NCBI GenBank assembly: GCA_014607495.2
Contig: CP053148.1
Location: 868,001-932,000 of the forward strand
Reading direction: 5' to 3'
From: Carposina sasakii
Lineage: Eukaryota; Arthropoda; Insecta; Lepidoptera; Carposinidae
DNA length: 64,000 nucleotides
The translations under genes and the position numbers were made by a program. The notes under the pieces are model-generated. The model saw nothing but the letters and a program-made list of their open reading frames with translations, searched no databases and had not been told where the DNA came from. Below are positions 44,112 through 55,593 of the stretch, one piece after another (within the stretch, counting starts at the first letter, position 1; each line of letters opens with the position of its first letter).

Positions 44112-44600
44112 TATAAATAAATTATTTATTCACACGCTTCACAACACATTAACTTAGTGCCGCACTAAGATCCCTAAGGTCTTGGGTCGTGGCTACTACC
44201 TAAGCAACGGTACAAAAATACATAGATAGATAAGTATAGAAACACTTTTAGTTCCTTGACCTGTTTATGTATAGTGTCGGAAAGTGTTCTTTAAACTACA
44301 TATTTGGATTTATCAAGATTGTTCAATTTTACGAATGGAATTATTACTATTGAGAAAAATGGCAAGTCGGTAAATTTTGCGAATGAAAAAATTTCTTCAA
44401 GATAAAAATGATTTTGTCAAAAATATCGCCATACTAGTACTCGCATCCATGACTCGGAAACAAACATCGATATTCATCATAATGAATGTTTGCAACTATC
44501 AGGATTCGAACCCAGGACCTATGGCACCGCAGGCCGGATCACTACCCACTACCACTAGGTACCAACTACCACTACCAACTACAATTGGCCGTCATGTCAT
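44112..44600 (-). mobile_element. SINE T2 copy split by a ~190-bp insertion
   Basis: Tail half at 44112-44253 and head half at 44446-44600. The break falls inside the CATAGATGTTTCTATAC block of the family. The inserted 190 bp is AT-rich and not recognised. Confidence 0.6.
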
Positions 44601-44957
44601 TGTATTTGTATATATTTATATAGTATGTAAAATATAATTATGATCATTAAATGAGCTCCTTCTGTATTTGTGACCAAGAACCTAGTATCACTAGGAAGTT
44701 ATCTAATGTAATTGCACAATAAAAGTTACCACAGCTACATAATATTATATTATACTGCGGAAACAATTTCGGAACATTCCAATATCTTTCGCTATCAGGG
44801 GACGATTCCCCAAAAATTTTAGCCGCAAAAGCGGGAGCGGTACGAAGCTATAATAACTTAACGGTGACGTAATTAGATACATTTCACCACGAGACTTTAT
44901 TTTTGACTTAATCATTTTTTTCTGACAGCAATATTTCCCTATGAATATTTCCATTCA

Positions 44958-45092
44958 CCGGTCACCAACCCGCCTGCCCAGCGTGGTGACTATGGGCAAA
45001 TACCCTCCATGGCAGTCTTGTGGCGTGCCCTGGGCGAGGCCTACGTCCAGCAGTGAATTGCAATAGGCTGATAATGATGATGATGATGATTT
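44958..45092 (+). mobile_element. D3 fragment
   Basis: GGTCACCAACCCGCCTGCCC to a (GAT)n tail. Confidence 0.65.
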
Positions 45093-45129
45093 CTATTCAC
45101 AAAATTTAACCAAAATATATACTCGCGAT

Positions 45130-45245
45130 CGCTGTGTGCTAAATATATACCTCATTTCATTACTCAAACGGTAAGCAAATATTGCTTCGCAACGCGTTTC
45201 GTTAACAGTTCATTCGTGATTGCGTTTCGACTCAAAATTTTGCGG
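45130..45245 (+). repeat. Dispersed repeat D6
   Basis: GTTTCGTTAACAGTTC and GCGTTTCGACTCAAAATTTT recur, inverted, at about 54345-54480. Unclassified. Confidence 0.45.
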
Positions 45246-45830
45246 AATCGACTCAAGAAATGCTTCTAATTACATTACCACACATCACAAGTTATTATTG
45301 CTTCGTATCGAGATTCTACAGCGGTTCACTTTCAGTGTAGTTCCGGCACACAATTCTTGCAGAATCGCTACCCAGTTGTCGAACTCGTGTAAGAACCCGC
45401 ATCGATCGCTCGCTACTCTTCCTAATGAGTTTGCGAGATTAAACTCGCACGGACGACATGGCTGATTTGGATATACGTTATCCTAGATTTATTTTTATCC
45501 TTTACTAATACGGGGAATACATCAGCTGCATCTCCAACTTAATATTTTTTTATGTACCTATTTAAATTATTCAATATATCGGTTACAGTCCATTATCTCA
45601 CCAATTTTTTTTAAAAAAGCCTGTACTAATAGACTTACGGAACTATAATAATAGGCGCCCACGAATTTGCACTGTAAAATACTGTAGCTGTAAATTTCAT
45701 CAAAATCCGTCATTCCACAAACTTTCACATTTTACGAACGCAAGTACGAGTAGTTGGATAGTAGGTAGTACAGGACATCTAATATTCCGTGGGTGTTGTT
45801 TCTAAAGCACTATTATAGGTGTAATACATA

Positions 45831-45897
45831 CCTACATACATACATAAAATCACACCTCTTTCCCGGAGGGGTAGGCAGAGATCACGAATCTCCACTT
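45831..45897 (-). repeat. D2-like tail
   Basis: (CATA)n then CCCGGAGGGGTAGGCAGAG; same subtype as 14338. Confidence 0.5.
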
Positions 45898-46276
45898 GCT
45901 ATACAAAAGGATATAAAAAATCTTTTTTACACAAAAAACTTCGGCCGCGCCTCTAGTAGAGTATCTTTACAAATCTCGCACCGGACACCTCGGAGATAAA
46001 TAATGCCAGTGACAGACAGACGGACAGATCGATCTTGGAGATATATTGCCGCAACTACGCGTAGGATAGTTACTCGTACTGCGGCGGTTAGGTTGGTTGC
46101 GGTGGTGTAACTTGGCCAAAGAGTCAGTGGTGTAACTTGACCAATCAGTTAGTTAACTGCCAGGAAAACGAGTTGAGCTCTGTTTTATCTTCTGTTGGCT
46201 CATCTCCTTTCCCCCAGTTGCTTTTGGCTCTGACTTCTAAATTATACAAGCATAGTACAAACGAAAATCGCACTGC

Positions 46277-46398
46277 GGTCACCAACCCAGCGTGGTGACT
46301 ATGGCCAAAACCCCTATGGCAGTAGCCGTGTGGCGTGCCCTGGGGGAGGCATACGTCCAGCAGTGGACTGCAATAGGCTGAAAGAGAAGAAGAAGACT
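46277..46398 (+). mobile_element. D3 fragment
   Basis: Ends CAGTGGACTGCAATAGGCTG with a GAAGAAGA tail; a short deletion removes CCGCCTGCC. Confidence 0.65.
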
Positions 46399-46719
46399 AC
46401 AAATGATTGTGTTAGAGTAACCATAACTGCAAAATCACAAAAGAGATACCTTCTACGCCCCTCCAGTCGGTTCTCTCTTACGATACGGAAGATACATTAA
46501 GTTTAGATCGCATAAAAAAGACCTGTGTAGTTGTTTTCAGCAGTAAAATAGCACACTTACCTCCGTTAAAAGTAAGGGTACCTTATGTGTAAATACATAG
46601 GTTTTTATTTTTAAAAAAACTTTCCTGATACAACGACAAATAGTACAAGCTACAGTGATTCTATAAAATAAGAATGCATACTTAAATCGACGAATATATA
46701 AATTTGAAATTATATTATT

Positions 46720-46920
46720 AATAGCTGGTTGGCCCTAGTAGGGAGTTGCCTGCCCGTCGTGCCTTAGGTCCTGGGTTCGACATGATGAATACCGATGTTA
46801 GTTTGAGAGTCATTGATGTTTTAAAAAATATTATTACTAACATACTTATCTATGCATTTATAGAACGTTGGTTGTACCCACGCCACAAGACCTTAGAGAT
46901 CTTAATGTGAGACTAGGTTA
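46720..46920 (+). mobile_element. SINE T2 copy
   Basis: Head TAGCTGGTTGGCCCTAGTAG, truncated B box TGGGTTCGA, body to ACAAGACCTTAGAGATC. About ten bases after the B box are deleted. Confidence 0.65.
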
Positions 46921-47211
46921 ATGTTTTGTAAAGTATCTAAAAAATATCGAATGTAGGTAGGTACTGTTTTGTCTACACTGTGGCACTCGTAACTAAGCAG
47001 AGAGTCAGGTGATTAATAGCCCTACTTAACGGAGAGTTCCATTAGATCGATAAGTATTAATTAGTTTCTCTAACTTGGGAGATAATAGTGCAGGCTCGGT
47101 TTTTGTGTACAGATGGGAAACAATTAGGACATCTCTGATGACGTAAACAATATCTGCCTGTTTTTGTATATGTCTATTATAAGGATCCAGTGCTGTAGTA
47201 AAAAATCAGAC

Positions 47212-47343
47212 TGCGGTCACCAACCCGCATACTCAGCGTGGTGACTATGGGCTAAACCTCCCTTATGACAGTAGCGTTGTGGCGTGCCCTGGGGGAGGCC
47301 TACGTCCAGCAGTGGACTGCAATAGGCTGAAGAAGAAGAAGAA
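47212..47343 (+). mobile_element. D3 fragment
   Basis: Same end as the 46277 copy with a longer (GAA)n tail. Confidence 0.65.
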
Positions 47344-47435
47344 GGTAAACATGAGAGTATGAAATGTTGGCTAATTGCAATTCTAGAATGACTTTCCGAA
47401 CTATACTTGTGCATACACTTATAAATACATACATA

Positions 47436-47705
47436 ACTGTATTCTCATAATGGCAGCCAGGAGAAACATTAAAGAGATTCCGCAGTCACGTTAAGTATAG
47501 CGAGGACAGATGTAAATGATCTGTGACAAGTTGCTAGTTTATCGCCTGAGAGAATGCCCGAGTTCGATAGTCAACTGATGCTGAAGCGGGGTTTCACTGG
47601 ATTATATCAGCTGCATCTCTTTCCGTCCATATCGTAAGAGTCGACTAAGGACCGTTCGCTTTGTTAGACGGGCTCGCAATTTGTAACGCATCTTTTTTAA
47701 CTGAC
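47436..47705. repeat. Two D1 copies tail to tail
   Basis: A minus copy (to about 47596) meets a plus copy (from about 47584) sharing GGGGTTTCACTGGATTATA, giving a small imperfect inverted arrangement. Confidence 0.55.
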
Positions 47706-47706
47706 T

Positions 47707-47947
47707 TCGCTGCTTATACTTATAATACTACAGCTGCTTCTCTTTCCGGGCATACTGTACAAGTCAGTAGTGGGACAAGAGGGTCTTGGTGTTTTGTAGG
47801 CGATGGGCTGACCACCTGTCACTACTAACCGAACTTGTACATCTCAACTATACCCTCAAAATTGGCCAGAAGTGGCATCATGTGGTTCTATCGGCCCTTG
47901 CTGCCTACCCCGTAAGGAATAAAGGGATTATATGTATGTATGTATAT
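47707..47947 (+). repeat. D2 copy, full length
   Basis: TTATAATACTACAGCTGC to GGATTATATGTATGTATG. Confidence 0.65.
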
Positions 47948-48224
47948 GTAAACAACTAGCCTCAGAAAATGCCATTTCTGTACCCCACATATATTCCTTA
48001 CCGCGTCTAGGGACAGGGTGCTGCCCCGATTTTTCGGCTGGTTCCCTACATTAAGACAAATAGCAAGGGCCCGAAAGGTCCAGCGGAACTCGGCGAATTG
48101 CCACAGAGATATTAGGGTGTGGTGTCAATAGGAGGCCGGTGGTAACGTATCTAGTTGCGTCTCCAATTAATTGTACTCGTATAAGATTCAGATTTCGAAT
48201 GATCATTCGCTCAACTATAATCTC

Positions 48225-48403
48225 GTCGTCTTCAGCCTATTGCAGTGCGACGTAGGGCACGCCACAAGGCCTACTGGGAGGTATTTGGCCATAGTTGGGC
48301 AGGTGGGTTGGTGAAACTATGCTATCAGCATAGGAGGTGCTGCTGCCCACCTCCCGGAAACCCTTAATAACCCAAATTTACTCTGCCGGCACCACGTGGA
48401 TAT
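48225..48403 (-). mobile_element. D3 fragment
   Basis: Inverted copy with a deletion in the ACTGCTGGACG block. Confidence 0.55.
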
Positions 48404-49081
48404 ATGAACTAGCTTTGCATATTTTGCCAATAGAGTGCACGCAAATTTTAACGTTAAGTTACGAGTATGTCATGTTGCATTGTATTTATTTTATGTTTTC
48501 TTGGTGGGGAACAAATTACCTATTTTATCACACTGGTTACATTACTCTTAGGAGTACCTACTGAAATATTACCAATTCATTAATTTTTCCATTGTCGATA
48601 TAATTTACTCCTATTCTGCTTGATATTGCAAAGATGTTTGTTTAGCTTAATGCTAGTTGCTGTTTGTTTCAAACTAAATTTTAGATGGGTCTTTCGTGCT
48701 GCCAGGGATCTAACAAGAATAGATGTTAGTGATTTCAGATCACGAGGATCAGCTCAGGTATTATGGAAGCGTAACTATGACGTCACCATGGTATCCTAAT
48801 GGATAAGCAACCTGGGGTCATTGTCGCCGACAGCGATTAGTTTGCCTAAAACTAGCGGACGTGATTCAGGGGAATTGGAAAGAATTACTGTGTTTTATCC
48901 AGCGATGGTAATACTCGTATTATGAAAGCAGGATTATAATAAGAATGAGTAAATGTTATAAAAGCAGTGAAGAGTAACATTTCGTTTAAGCCGTCAATTT
49001 CTACCCGTCTCAATATTTGATTATTTTTTCCTCTCTTAAAGTAATTTGAGTAATTATACTTCAATACATTATCAAGTAATA

Positions 49082-49246
49082 ATAGCCAAAACTGCGAGAT
49101 CACAAAGGAGTTTCTACAGACACATTTCACATATCTGAGCTAGATATAAAAGATGAGAGAACGCTCCTAAGTTCCTTAGTCGACTCTTACGAAATGCACA
49201 GAAGGAGATGAATTTGTGGTGTTCTAGTAAAGCCCCGCATATGCGC
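49082..49246 (-). repeat. D1 copy
   Basis: ACTGCGAGATCACAAAGGAG to TTCTAGTAAAGCCCCGC. Confidence 0.6.
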
Positions 49247-49343
49247 AGGACTTATTGTCACTAGCCTCAATAGCTATCGGATTATATTAAATAGTTTAAT
49301 CTATTACCAAGAATAACTTTATTCTTCATGTCAACGGGTAAAT

Positions 49344-49606
49344 TCTTCTTCTTCTTCTTCAGCCTATTGCAGTCCACTGTTGAACGTACGCCTCCCTCAG
49401 GGTATGCCACAAGGCTACTGCCACAGGGGGGTTTTGCCCATAGTCACCACGCTGGGCAGGTGGGTTGGTGACCGCAGTGTGATTTTCGGACTATGTTGTC
49501 AGTACGGGAGGCGCTGTTGCCCACCTCCCGGAAACCCTTAATCGCCTCGTACGATACCCACGGGCAGGCAGGGGTGGTATAAACTCTACTCTGCCGGCAC
49601 CACGCG
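49344..49606 (-). mobile_element. D3 long copy
   Basis: Inverted counterpart of the 27217 copy, from the (TTC)n tail to CTGCCGGCACCACGCG; little decayed. Confidence 0.7.
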
Positions 49607-49732
49607 TTTGTATTTTTTAAGTAGGTATTTGAATAGGTTTCGGTTTTTTTGACTTAACAAGCAAGGAATAACAGCAAACATGACCCGAAGGCAAACTAAC
49701 CTTAAGAATACAGTCGACAAATTTCTTTGCTG

Positions 49733-49925
49733 GTGCGGGGCTTCACTAGAATACGTCAGCTGCATCCCTACTATGCATGTCGATGAGTCGACTAAGCAAC
49801 TCCGGGATGTTCTCTCATGCAACTTTTACAGATCATATGCATCTGACCCCGCTATGTAAAATGTGTCAGAGTGTGATCTCCTTTAGGATCCTGCAGTTCT
49901 AGCTACCCTATTTTGGAAATACGAT
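49733..49925 (+). repeat. D1 copy
   Basis: TGCGGGGCTTCACTAGAATA to CCCTATTTTGGAAATACG; the most complete plus copy. Confidence 0.6.
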
Positions 49926-50172
49926 CATGTTTATATGTAAATATAAATCGATGCCGTGGAATTGCCATTTAAATTTCAAATCAAGTAGGTAAGCAAAACT
50001 GCCTCTCTTATGGGATATACTATACATTTTGCTGGCAAGTTTCTAAGCAATTCTTCCTTTACTTTCTACCTACGAATAATCACGCCCACAAAGAGGTACA
50101 TACAGAGACACAACTACTCCAGCTACCGGTAACGAATCCGGTACCAAAACGACCACCTCCACCCAAATAAGT

Positions 50173-50297
50173 ATCATCATCATCATCATCAGCCTATTGC
50201 AGTCCACTGCTGGACGTAGGCCTCCCCCAGGGCACGCCACAAGGCTACCATGGGGGGTATTTGCCTATAGTCACCACGCTGGGCAGACGGGTTGGTA
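50173..50297 (-). mobile_element. D3 fragment
   Basis: (ATC)n tail then AGCCTATTGCAGTCCACTGC, ending in GGGCAGACGGGTTGG. Confidence 0.65.
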
Positions 50298-50401
50298 TAA
50301 CTAAGTAAGTATACCTATATTTAAATTTGTCTACGTATTCAAAAGCTGTGTTAATATATTAGTCAATTAAGTAGGTACGTTGCCCACATGTCCTACCCCA
50401 G

Positions 50402-50752
50402 TAGCGTTACCATATCTCAGGATTTGTCCTGAGATTTCGGGATTTTTCGACTTTTCTCAGGATTGCGGCCGGATTTTGCACATCTCGTGATATCTAGGAT
50501 TTTTAAAGATCTCTCAAATTAAAAGTTAAACAAACTAACAATCATTTTCTTTTGGTAACAACTGAACAGTTAAAGTTCATAGTTATCCAAGTGAAACAAA
50601 TTAACCGCTTCGAGTGCGATGTGCAAGTTGCAACGCGTGAGCGGATCCGCAGATTTTGAGAAAAAAATTTTAAACTGTATATAATCTCAGGACTTTTCCA
50701 TGGAAATCAGGGCTTTTCTCCGGTCTTTAGATTTTTTCATCTGGTAACCCTA
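50402..50752. mobile_element. hAT-like MITE with 8-bp target duplication
   Basis: TACCCCAG is duplicated at 50394-50401 and 50753-50760. Ends TAGCGTTACCA and TAGGGTTACCA are inverted partners. An 8-bp duplication and TAG-starting ends fit the hAT superfamily. Internal CTCAGGA words repeat near both ends. Confidence 0.75.
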
Positions 50753-51121
50753 TACCCCAGTGACTTAGTGATGTTGCCACTGTCTTTGCAGAATGTTAAA
50801 GTTAAGTTAGATCTGTGTGAGGTCTCCATTTCCTTCCGCCGCCAGCCTTGTGGTATATCATAGTTAACAAATCTTCAGGAAACTCAGCTTCGTTGAAAAC
50901 TTGACAACTATTTAGAACTTCAAATATGTTGCCGGTTCCTGTGTTTAATTAAAATTTACTAACTAATTCTACTTAACTAACAGAGTTTGGGAGGTTTATT
51001 CTCGTCCCTGTTTACTTGCCTAATTTCGATCAGAGTATTTTCCTACGCGAAATAATTTAATTAGGTTGCAGTTAGTGTCGCTTCGATAAATTAATAGGTT
51101 TTTTAAATAAAGTCTGTGTTG

Positions 51122-51376
51122 ATGCAGGGCCTCACTAGAATACGAGTATATCAGCTGCATCTCGTGACGTCATGATAATAGATTGGTCTGGATACAAGAT
51201 CTAAGCACACAGATAGCAGAAAGCGACTTTGTTTTATTTAGTTTGAGAGGTGATAATGAGTTCAATCAATTTACATAACGCACGATACACATGGCTGTAT
51301 TCCCCAAATGGGGTAGTCAGAATTGCAAGATCCTAAAGGAGACCCCACAGCCACGTTTAGTATAAATCACTGATCG
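51122..51376. repeat. D1 fragments
   Basis: A plus 5' fragment (GGGCCTCACTAGAATACG) and, from about 51291, an inverted 3' fragment (CAAGATCCTAAAGGAGACC), with a Helitron-like scrap between. Confidence 0.45.
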
Positions 51377-51626
51377 GTAGATATCAAACGTATCTATAAC
51401 AACGTAGTATAGTTCGCTGGTGGAAGGGCAACCTTAAGTTAAATCAAACTAAGTCAATAATTTAAACAAAATAGCGAAAGAAGTCGCCAAATAAATTTGT
51501 AAGGGTTTAATTCGGCTATATTTATATGAAAATGTTGCTATCTTTGCAGCGAAGGGCAACTATGAAGTAGGTACTTGTAATTTGTGGTTATTCGAAGCCC
51601 TTAGTGTACCTATATATATGGTGTTT

Positions 51627-51810
51627 TTTCGTTGCCACCCTTAACGAAGGGTACGTACTCTATACATCAAATAAAGTAAGCTTATGCCAAAAAAAATGCT
51701 GGGAAAAGATATAGGTACATTTTATTGAAAAAAAAAATTAATTACTTTATCGGGCAAAATTTATAGTGTCCATGGTTTATGCTAGTTTTTTCATAGAGAT
51801 ATATTAATTA
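51627..51810 (+). repeat. D5, left half of the second copy
   Basis: Broken at ATTAATTA by the Helitron chain; continues at 52880. Confidence 0.7.
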
Positions 51811-52072
51811 CTAGCGGACGCCCGCGACTCCGTCCGCGTGGACTGCAGAAAAGACAGAAGAATTCAGAAGGCGCCATCTGTTGCAGACTTATGAAACGTA
51901 CGATTATTAACAACAACCATCGTTGATGATCAGTTTTTTTTATTAATTATTAGTTATTAAGACAATTAATTTAAATAATAACTATCCTAGCCAATTTTCA
52001 TGAATATCAGTTGACTCGTTTTTGAGTTTATTCGGAACATACACAGTGACACGGATTTTTTATATATTAAGA
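51811..52072 (-). mobile_element. Non-autonomous Helitron abutting a second Helitron
   Basis: CTAG end at 51811-51814 with GCCCGCGACTCCGTCCGCG, and a TC start (minus strand) at 52072. It lies head to tail against the next Helitron and interrupts a dispersed repeat whose uninterrupted partner is 32826-33219. Confidence 0.75.
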
Positions 52073-52879
52073 TAGCTGTTGCCCGCGACTTCGTCCGCGT
52101 CAACAAACAGAATAAAATATTTTAAAGTACTTCTGCGTAAATTATATTTTTTGTTTTATTTTCTTGTGGCAGAAGAACATACTGATTTTCTCCGCAACCC
52201 GATCTTGACAACGCGACATATAATTGGCCGTGTGAAAAGCAGTCTTGACGTAAGTCAATTCCAACGTGTTTAAACGTTTGCCCCTGTGATTTATTAATTG
52301 TTACAGCAAAAGATAACTTAACAGGGAATTGAATTCTTTTAAAATGTTGAATAACTTTTCCTAAGACGGTATTTTCATATCTCTCAAAATTTAGCTGGGC
52401 TGTTAAGGGTTCTGCATCAGGTTATCTAGACCTTCAATTTTATTACGTTATTAGAAAGTGCTTATCATGCTGAGCAACTTTTCCTAAGACGGTATTTTCA
52501 TATCTCTCAAAGTTTAGCTGGGCTGCTAAGGGTTCTGCATCAGGCAGTCTAGACCTTCAATTTTTTTCTTTCATATCATTTCTACGTCATTTTATTCTTT
52601 CATACATATTTTTTGGATAACTTGAACCGTTTACGCAGCGCACGCAACGGAAGTCTCCAAAGTTGAATAATTTTCCCCGTTTTTTCCACATTTTCCTCTT
52701 ATTCTTCGTCCCTATTGGTCGCACTGTGATGATATATAGCCTAAAGCCTTCATCGATAAATGGACTATCCAACACAAAAAGAATTTTTTAATTCGACCCA
52801 GTAGTTCCGGAGATTAGCGCGTTCAATCAAACAAACAAACAAACAAACAAACTCTTCAGCTTTATAATATTAGTATAGA
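52073..52879 (-). mobile_element. Helitron with helicase remnant, left arm of a large inverted repeat
   Basis: Minus-strand element starting TCTATACTAATATTATAAAG and ending GCGGGCAACAGCTA. It carries the C-terminal end of a PIF1-like Helitron helicase (see 52075-52420) and an internal tandem duplication of about 125 bp. Nearly identical to 53130-53955 in opposite orientation. Confidence 0.8.
52075..52420 (-). pseudogene. Helitron Rep-helicase C-terminal fragment
   Basis: The minus strand encodes the last helicase motifs ([16 protein letters not shown] and [12 protein letters not shown]), then a short tail and a stop. These match the PIF1-like helicase of lepidopteran Helitrons. The N-terminal Rep domain and upstream helicase motifs are absent, so it cannot act alone. 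Confidence 0.75.
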
Positions 52880-53129
52880 TTTCTTGTAAAAAATTTTGCT
52901 ACGCGCGTCTATGTGCATTTATGCAGAAAAACGCAGTCCATTTACTCAACTTTGGACCCTAATATCTTGCGAACCAGATACTTCCCAGGTATTTTTCCGT
53001 GGAGAAAAATGATCGTGATGATGAGGAGATTTCGTAGTTTCGAGAACGTTGACGACCAAAAATCAATCTGTATAGCCGGCGGCGCAGGGCCATGTTATAA
53101 GCAAACCCTAGCACTTTATAGCCCCGGAA
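52880..53129 (+). repeat. D5, right half of the second copy
   Basis: Lies between the two inverted Helitrons and thus forms the spacer of the large inverted repeat. It extends past the point where the first copy is cut (GCCGGCGGCGCAGGGCC). Confidence 0.7.
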
Positions 53130-53955
53130 TCTATACTATACTATACATATAATAATAATATAATAATATTATAAAGTTGAAGAGTTTGTTTGTTTGTTTG
53201 ATTGAACGCGCTAATCTCCGGAACTACTGGGTCGAATTAAAAAATTCTTTTTGTGTTGGATAGTCCATTTATCGAGGAAGGCTTTACGCTATATATCATC
53301 ACAGTGCGACCAATAAGGACGAAGAATAAGAGGAAAATGTGGAAAAAACGGGGAAAATTATTCAACTTTGGAGACTTCCGTTGCGTGCGCTGCGTAAACG
53401 GTTCAAGTTATCCAAAAAATATGTATGAAAGAATAAAATGACGTAGAAATGATATGAAAGAAAAAAATTGAAGGTCTAGACTGCCTGATGCAGAACCCTT
53501 AGCAGCCCAGCTAAACTTTGAGAGATATGAAAATACCGTCTTAGGAAAAGTTGCTCAGCATGATAAGCACTTTCTAATAACGTAATAAAATTGAAGGTCT
53601 AGATAACCTGAGGCAGAACCCTTAACAGCCCAGCTAAATTTTGAGAGATATGAAAATACCGTCTTAGGAAAAGTTATTCAACATTTTAAAAGAATTCAAT
53701 TCCCTGTTAAGTTATCTTTTGCTGTAACAATTAATAAATCACAGGGGCAAACGTTTAAACACGTTGGAATTGACTTACGTCAAGACTGCTTTTCACACGG
53801 CCAATTATATGTCGCGTTGTCAAGATCGGTTTGCGGAGAAAATCAGTATGTTCTTCTGCCACAAGAAAATAAAACAAAAAATATAATTTACGCAGAAGTA
53901 CTTTAAAATATTTTATTCTGTTTGTTGACGCGGACGAAGTCGCGGGCAACAGCTT
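53130..53955 (+). mobile_element. Helitron with helicase remnant, right arm of the inverted pair
   Basis: Starts A|TCTATACTATAC with an expanded TATAC/AATAAT stretch, then matches the left copy to GCGGGCAACAGCT. It shares the same internal tandem duplication, so both copies descend from one already duplicated source. Confidence 0.8.
53640..53906 (+). pseudogene. Helitron Rep-helicase C-terminal fragment (right copy)
   Basis: Open from about [14 protein letters not shown] through INKSQGQTF and [18 protein letters not shown] to a stop at the end of AEVL. Better preserved than the left copy but still only the last ~75 residues of the helicase. The SQGQT and ALSR motifs correspond to the C-terminal helicase motifs of SF1 enzymes. 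Confidence 0.75.
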
Positions 53956-54196
53956 ATTATTATTATAAGGCTGAAGAGTTTGTTTGTTTGAATGCGCTAA
54001 TTTCAGGAACTACTGGTCCGATTTCAAAAATTCTTTCAGAGTTGGATAGCCCAATTATCGAGGAAGGCTATAGGCTATATAGCAACCCGCCCCGCCCCCT
54101 GATTACGTAAAATTCTATTGCTTTTACGTAATCAGGGGCCGGCTTCACACGGATGCAATGCCCTTTCACGCGGACGAAGTCGCGGGCGGCCGCTAG
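53956..54196 (+). mobile_element. Non-autonomous Helitron, head-to-tail behind the previous copy
   Basis: TTATTATAAGGCTGAAGAG start and GCGGGCGGCCGCTAG|T end. It contains a perfect 17-bp hairpin (54096-54112 with 54122-54138, CCCCTGATTACGTAAAA). Confidence 0.75.
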
Positions 54197-54344
54197 TATT
54201 TTATGTGACTCTAATTCTCAATTTGTTTATTGTACTGGAATGGGGATTTATACATCTTACGGCTAGAACCCGAAGTGCGGCTACAACTAATGGAAATAAA
54301 TTACTATTTGTCCTAAATAACTGACTGATCAAATACTGGGGGAA

Positions 54345-54480
54345 ATTCTTGAAAAATTTTGAGTCGAAACGCAACCACTAACGAACCGTTAACGGAACTC
54401 GGTACGAAGCAACACATACCTACTTACCGCTTGAGTAATAAGTTATATTTTAGCACGCATCGGTTACAAGTATGACATAA
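54345..54480 (-). repeat. D6, inverted copy
   Basis: Contains GAGTCGAAACGCAACC and GAACCGTTAACGGAACTC. Confidence 0.45.
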
Positions 54481-55587
54481 TAAAAACAAATATCTGTCTC
54501 GTGCTAAAATGTGTCTAATTACGTAAAATAATGATTGCTTTGTTCTGAGCGTCTACAACGTTTCGGCTTCGTTCCAACTCGAGAATTTTCGAGAATTGGC
54601 CCCCTGATCGTAGAGTCCTGAAACTTTGAGGATGTCTTCTTTGTATGACGTACGCATCCGATAAGAAGTGCAGGCTGATTACGTATTTTGCAAAAGCAAA
54701 GCAGAAATAATGCTATGTGAAAATTGTAAGTAGGTACAATATTCACGTTGAAACGTCAAAAGACCTTTGAAATTCATTATAATACGGATTTGACAAGGAA
54801 TAAGTCAATTTTGTACAATTATAGCTATCGTTGTGCTTTTGATAGTTAGATAATAAAGGGGGAGGATTTCCCGAAATTCCCACGGGAACGGGAAATAACG
54901 GGTAATCTAAAGCTTTCGCGGACGAATTCCGTTAGTTAATACTTACTAGCCTATCTAAAATCCCACTAAAACCGAACTTTGGTTGTGTCAAACTGGCGAA
55001 ATACCTTGTATTCTAGGCACCAATACCAATACCGATGCATACATGGATTGCAGTGCCATCTATTTCATTCGCCTACAATTAAAACTAAGCAAGGATGGAA
55101 CCAGTATGTCTATGGTACCAGTACACTATCTCACTAGTTTATGGCGCTGTAGGTAATTAATCATGACTGAAAAAGTTAGATGGCGCTTTTCGACAATAAA
55201 CGCTTATAAGGCCCGAAGTATTTTAATTGTAGCGCCATCTACTTGAGGTTTGCCAAATAACCTTTTTCTTTCTTCCTTTATCTTGGGAACTCTCTAAAAC
55301 TCTACCCTTTTGCCAATTTTAGGTTTATGACTAATAGCTTTTGGTCTCCGCGTTTCTGCAGATTATTTAAAAATTAGTAAGAAAATAATAAGTTTGATAC
55401 TTGCTATTTGCTAATTTGGATCTAATAGTTTTGACAATTTTACAAGTAGGTAGCAGCGAAGTTCAAACAGTTGCCGAAATATTTTTGCTGTCACTAGCCT
55501 TGACAAAGCCTGTTACCACTACAACTTAATTATTGAATGGAACATTAATATATTAAATAAAACAAACTTATCCACATATAAGAAAAG
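54481..55587. other. No gene seen
   Basis: Unrecognised sequence with three AGATGGCGC-like words (about 55050-55240) in both orientations, probably a decayed repeat. Confidence 0.45.
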
Positions 55588-55593
55588 TTTATT
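55588..55593 (-). terminator. luna: Candidate distal polyadenylation signal of luna
   Basis: AATAAA on the minus strand, followed downstream by a T/GT-rich stretch (GTTTGTTTTATTT, minus strand). Past this point repeats and (A/T)GGCGC(T/C) words reappear. Confidence 0.35.

Larger units (their letters stand above)
45246..49081. other. Repeat mosaic without host genes
   Basis: Between the listed repeats the sequence is unrecognised. A GC-richer block at about 47990-48170 is neither coding nor a known family. Confidence 0.45.

Noticed and set aside
52587..53441. Two matching ~62-codon frames
   Set aside because: They are the same non-coding Helitron sequence in the two inverted arms, not duplicated genes.
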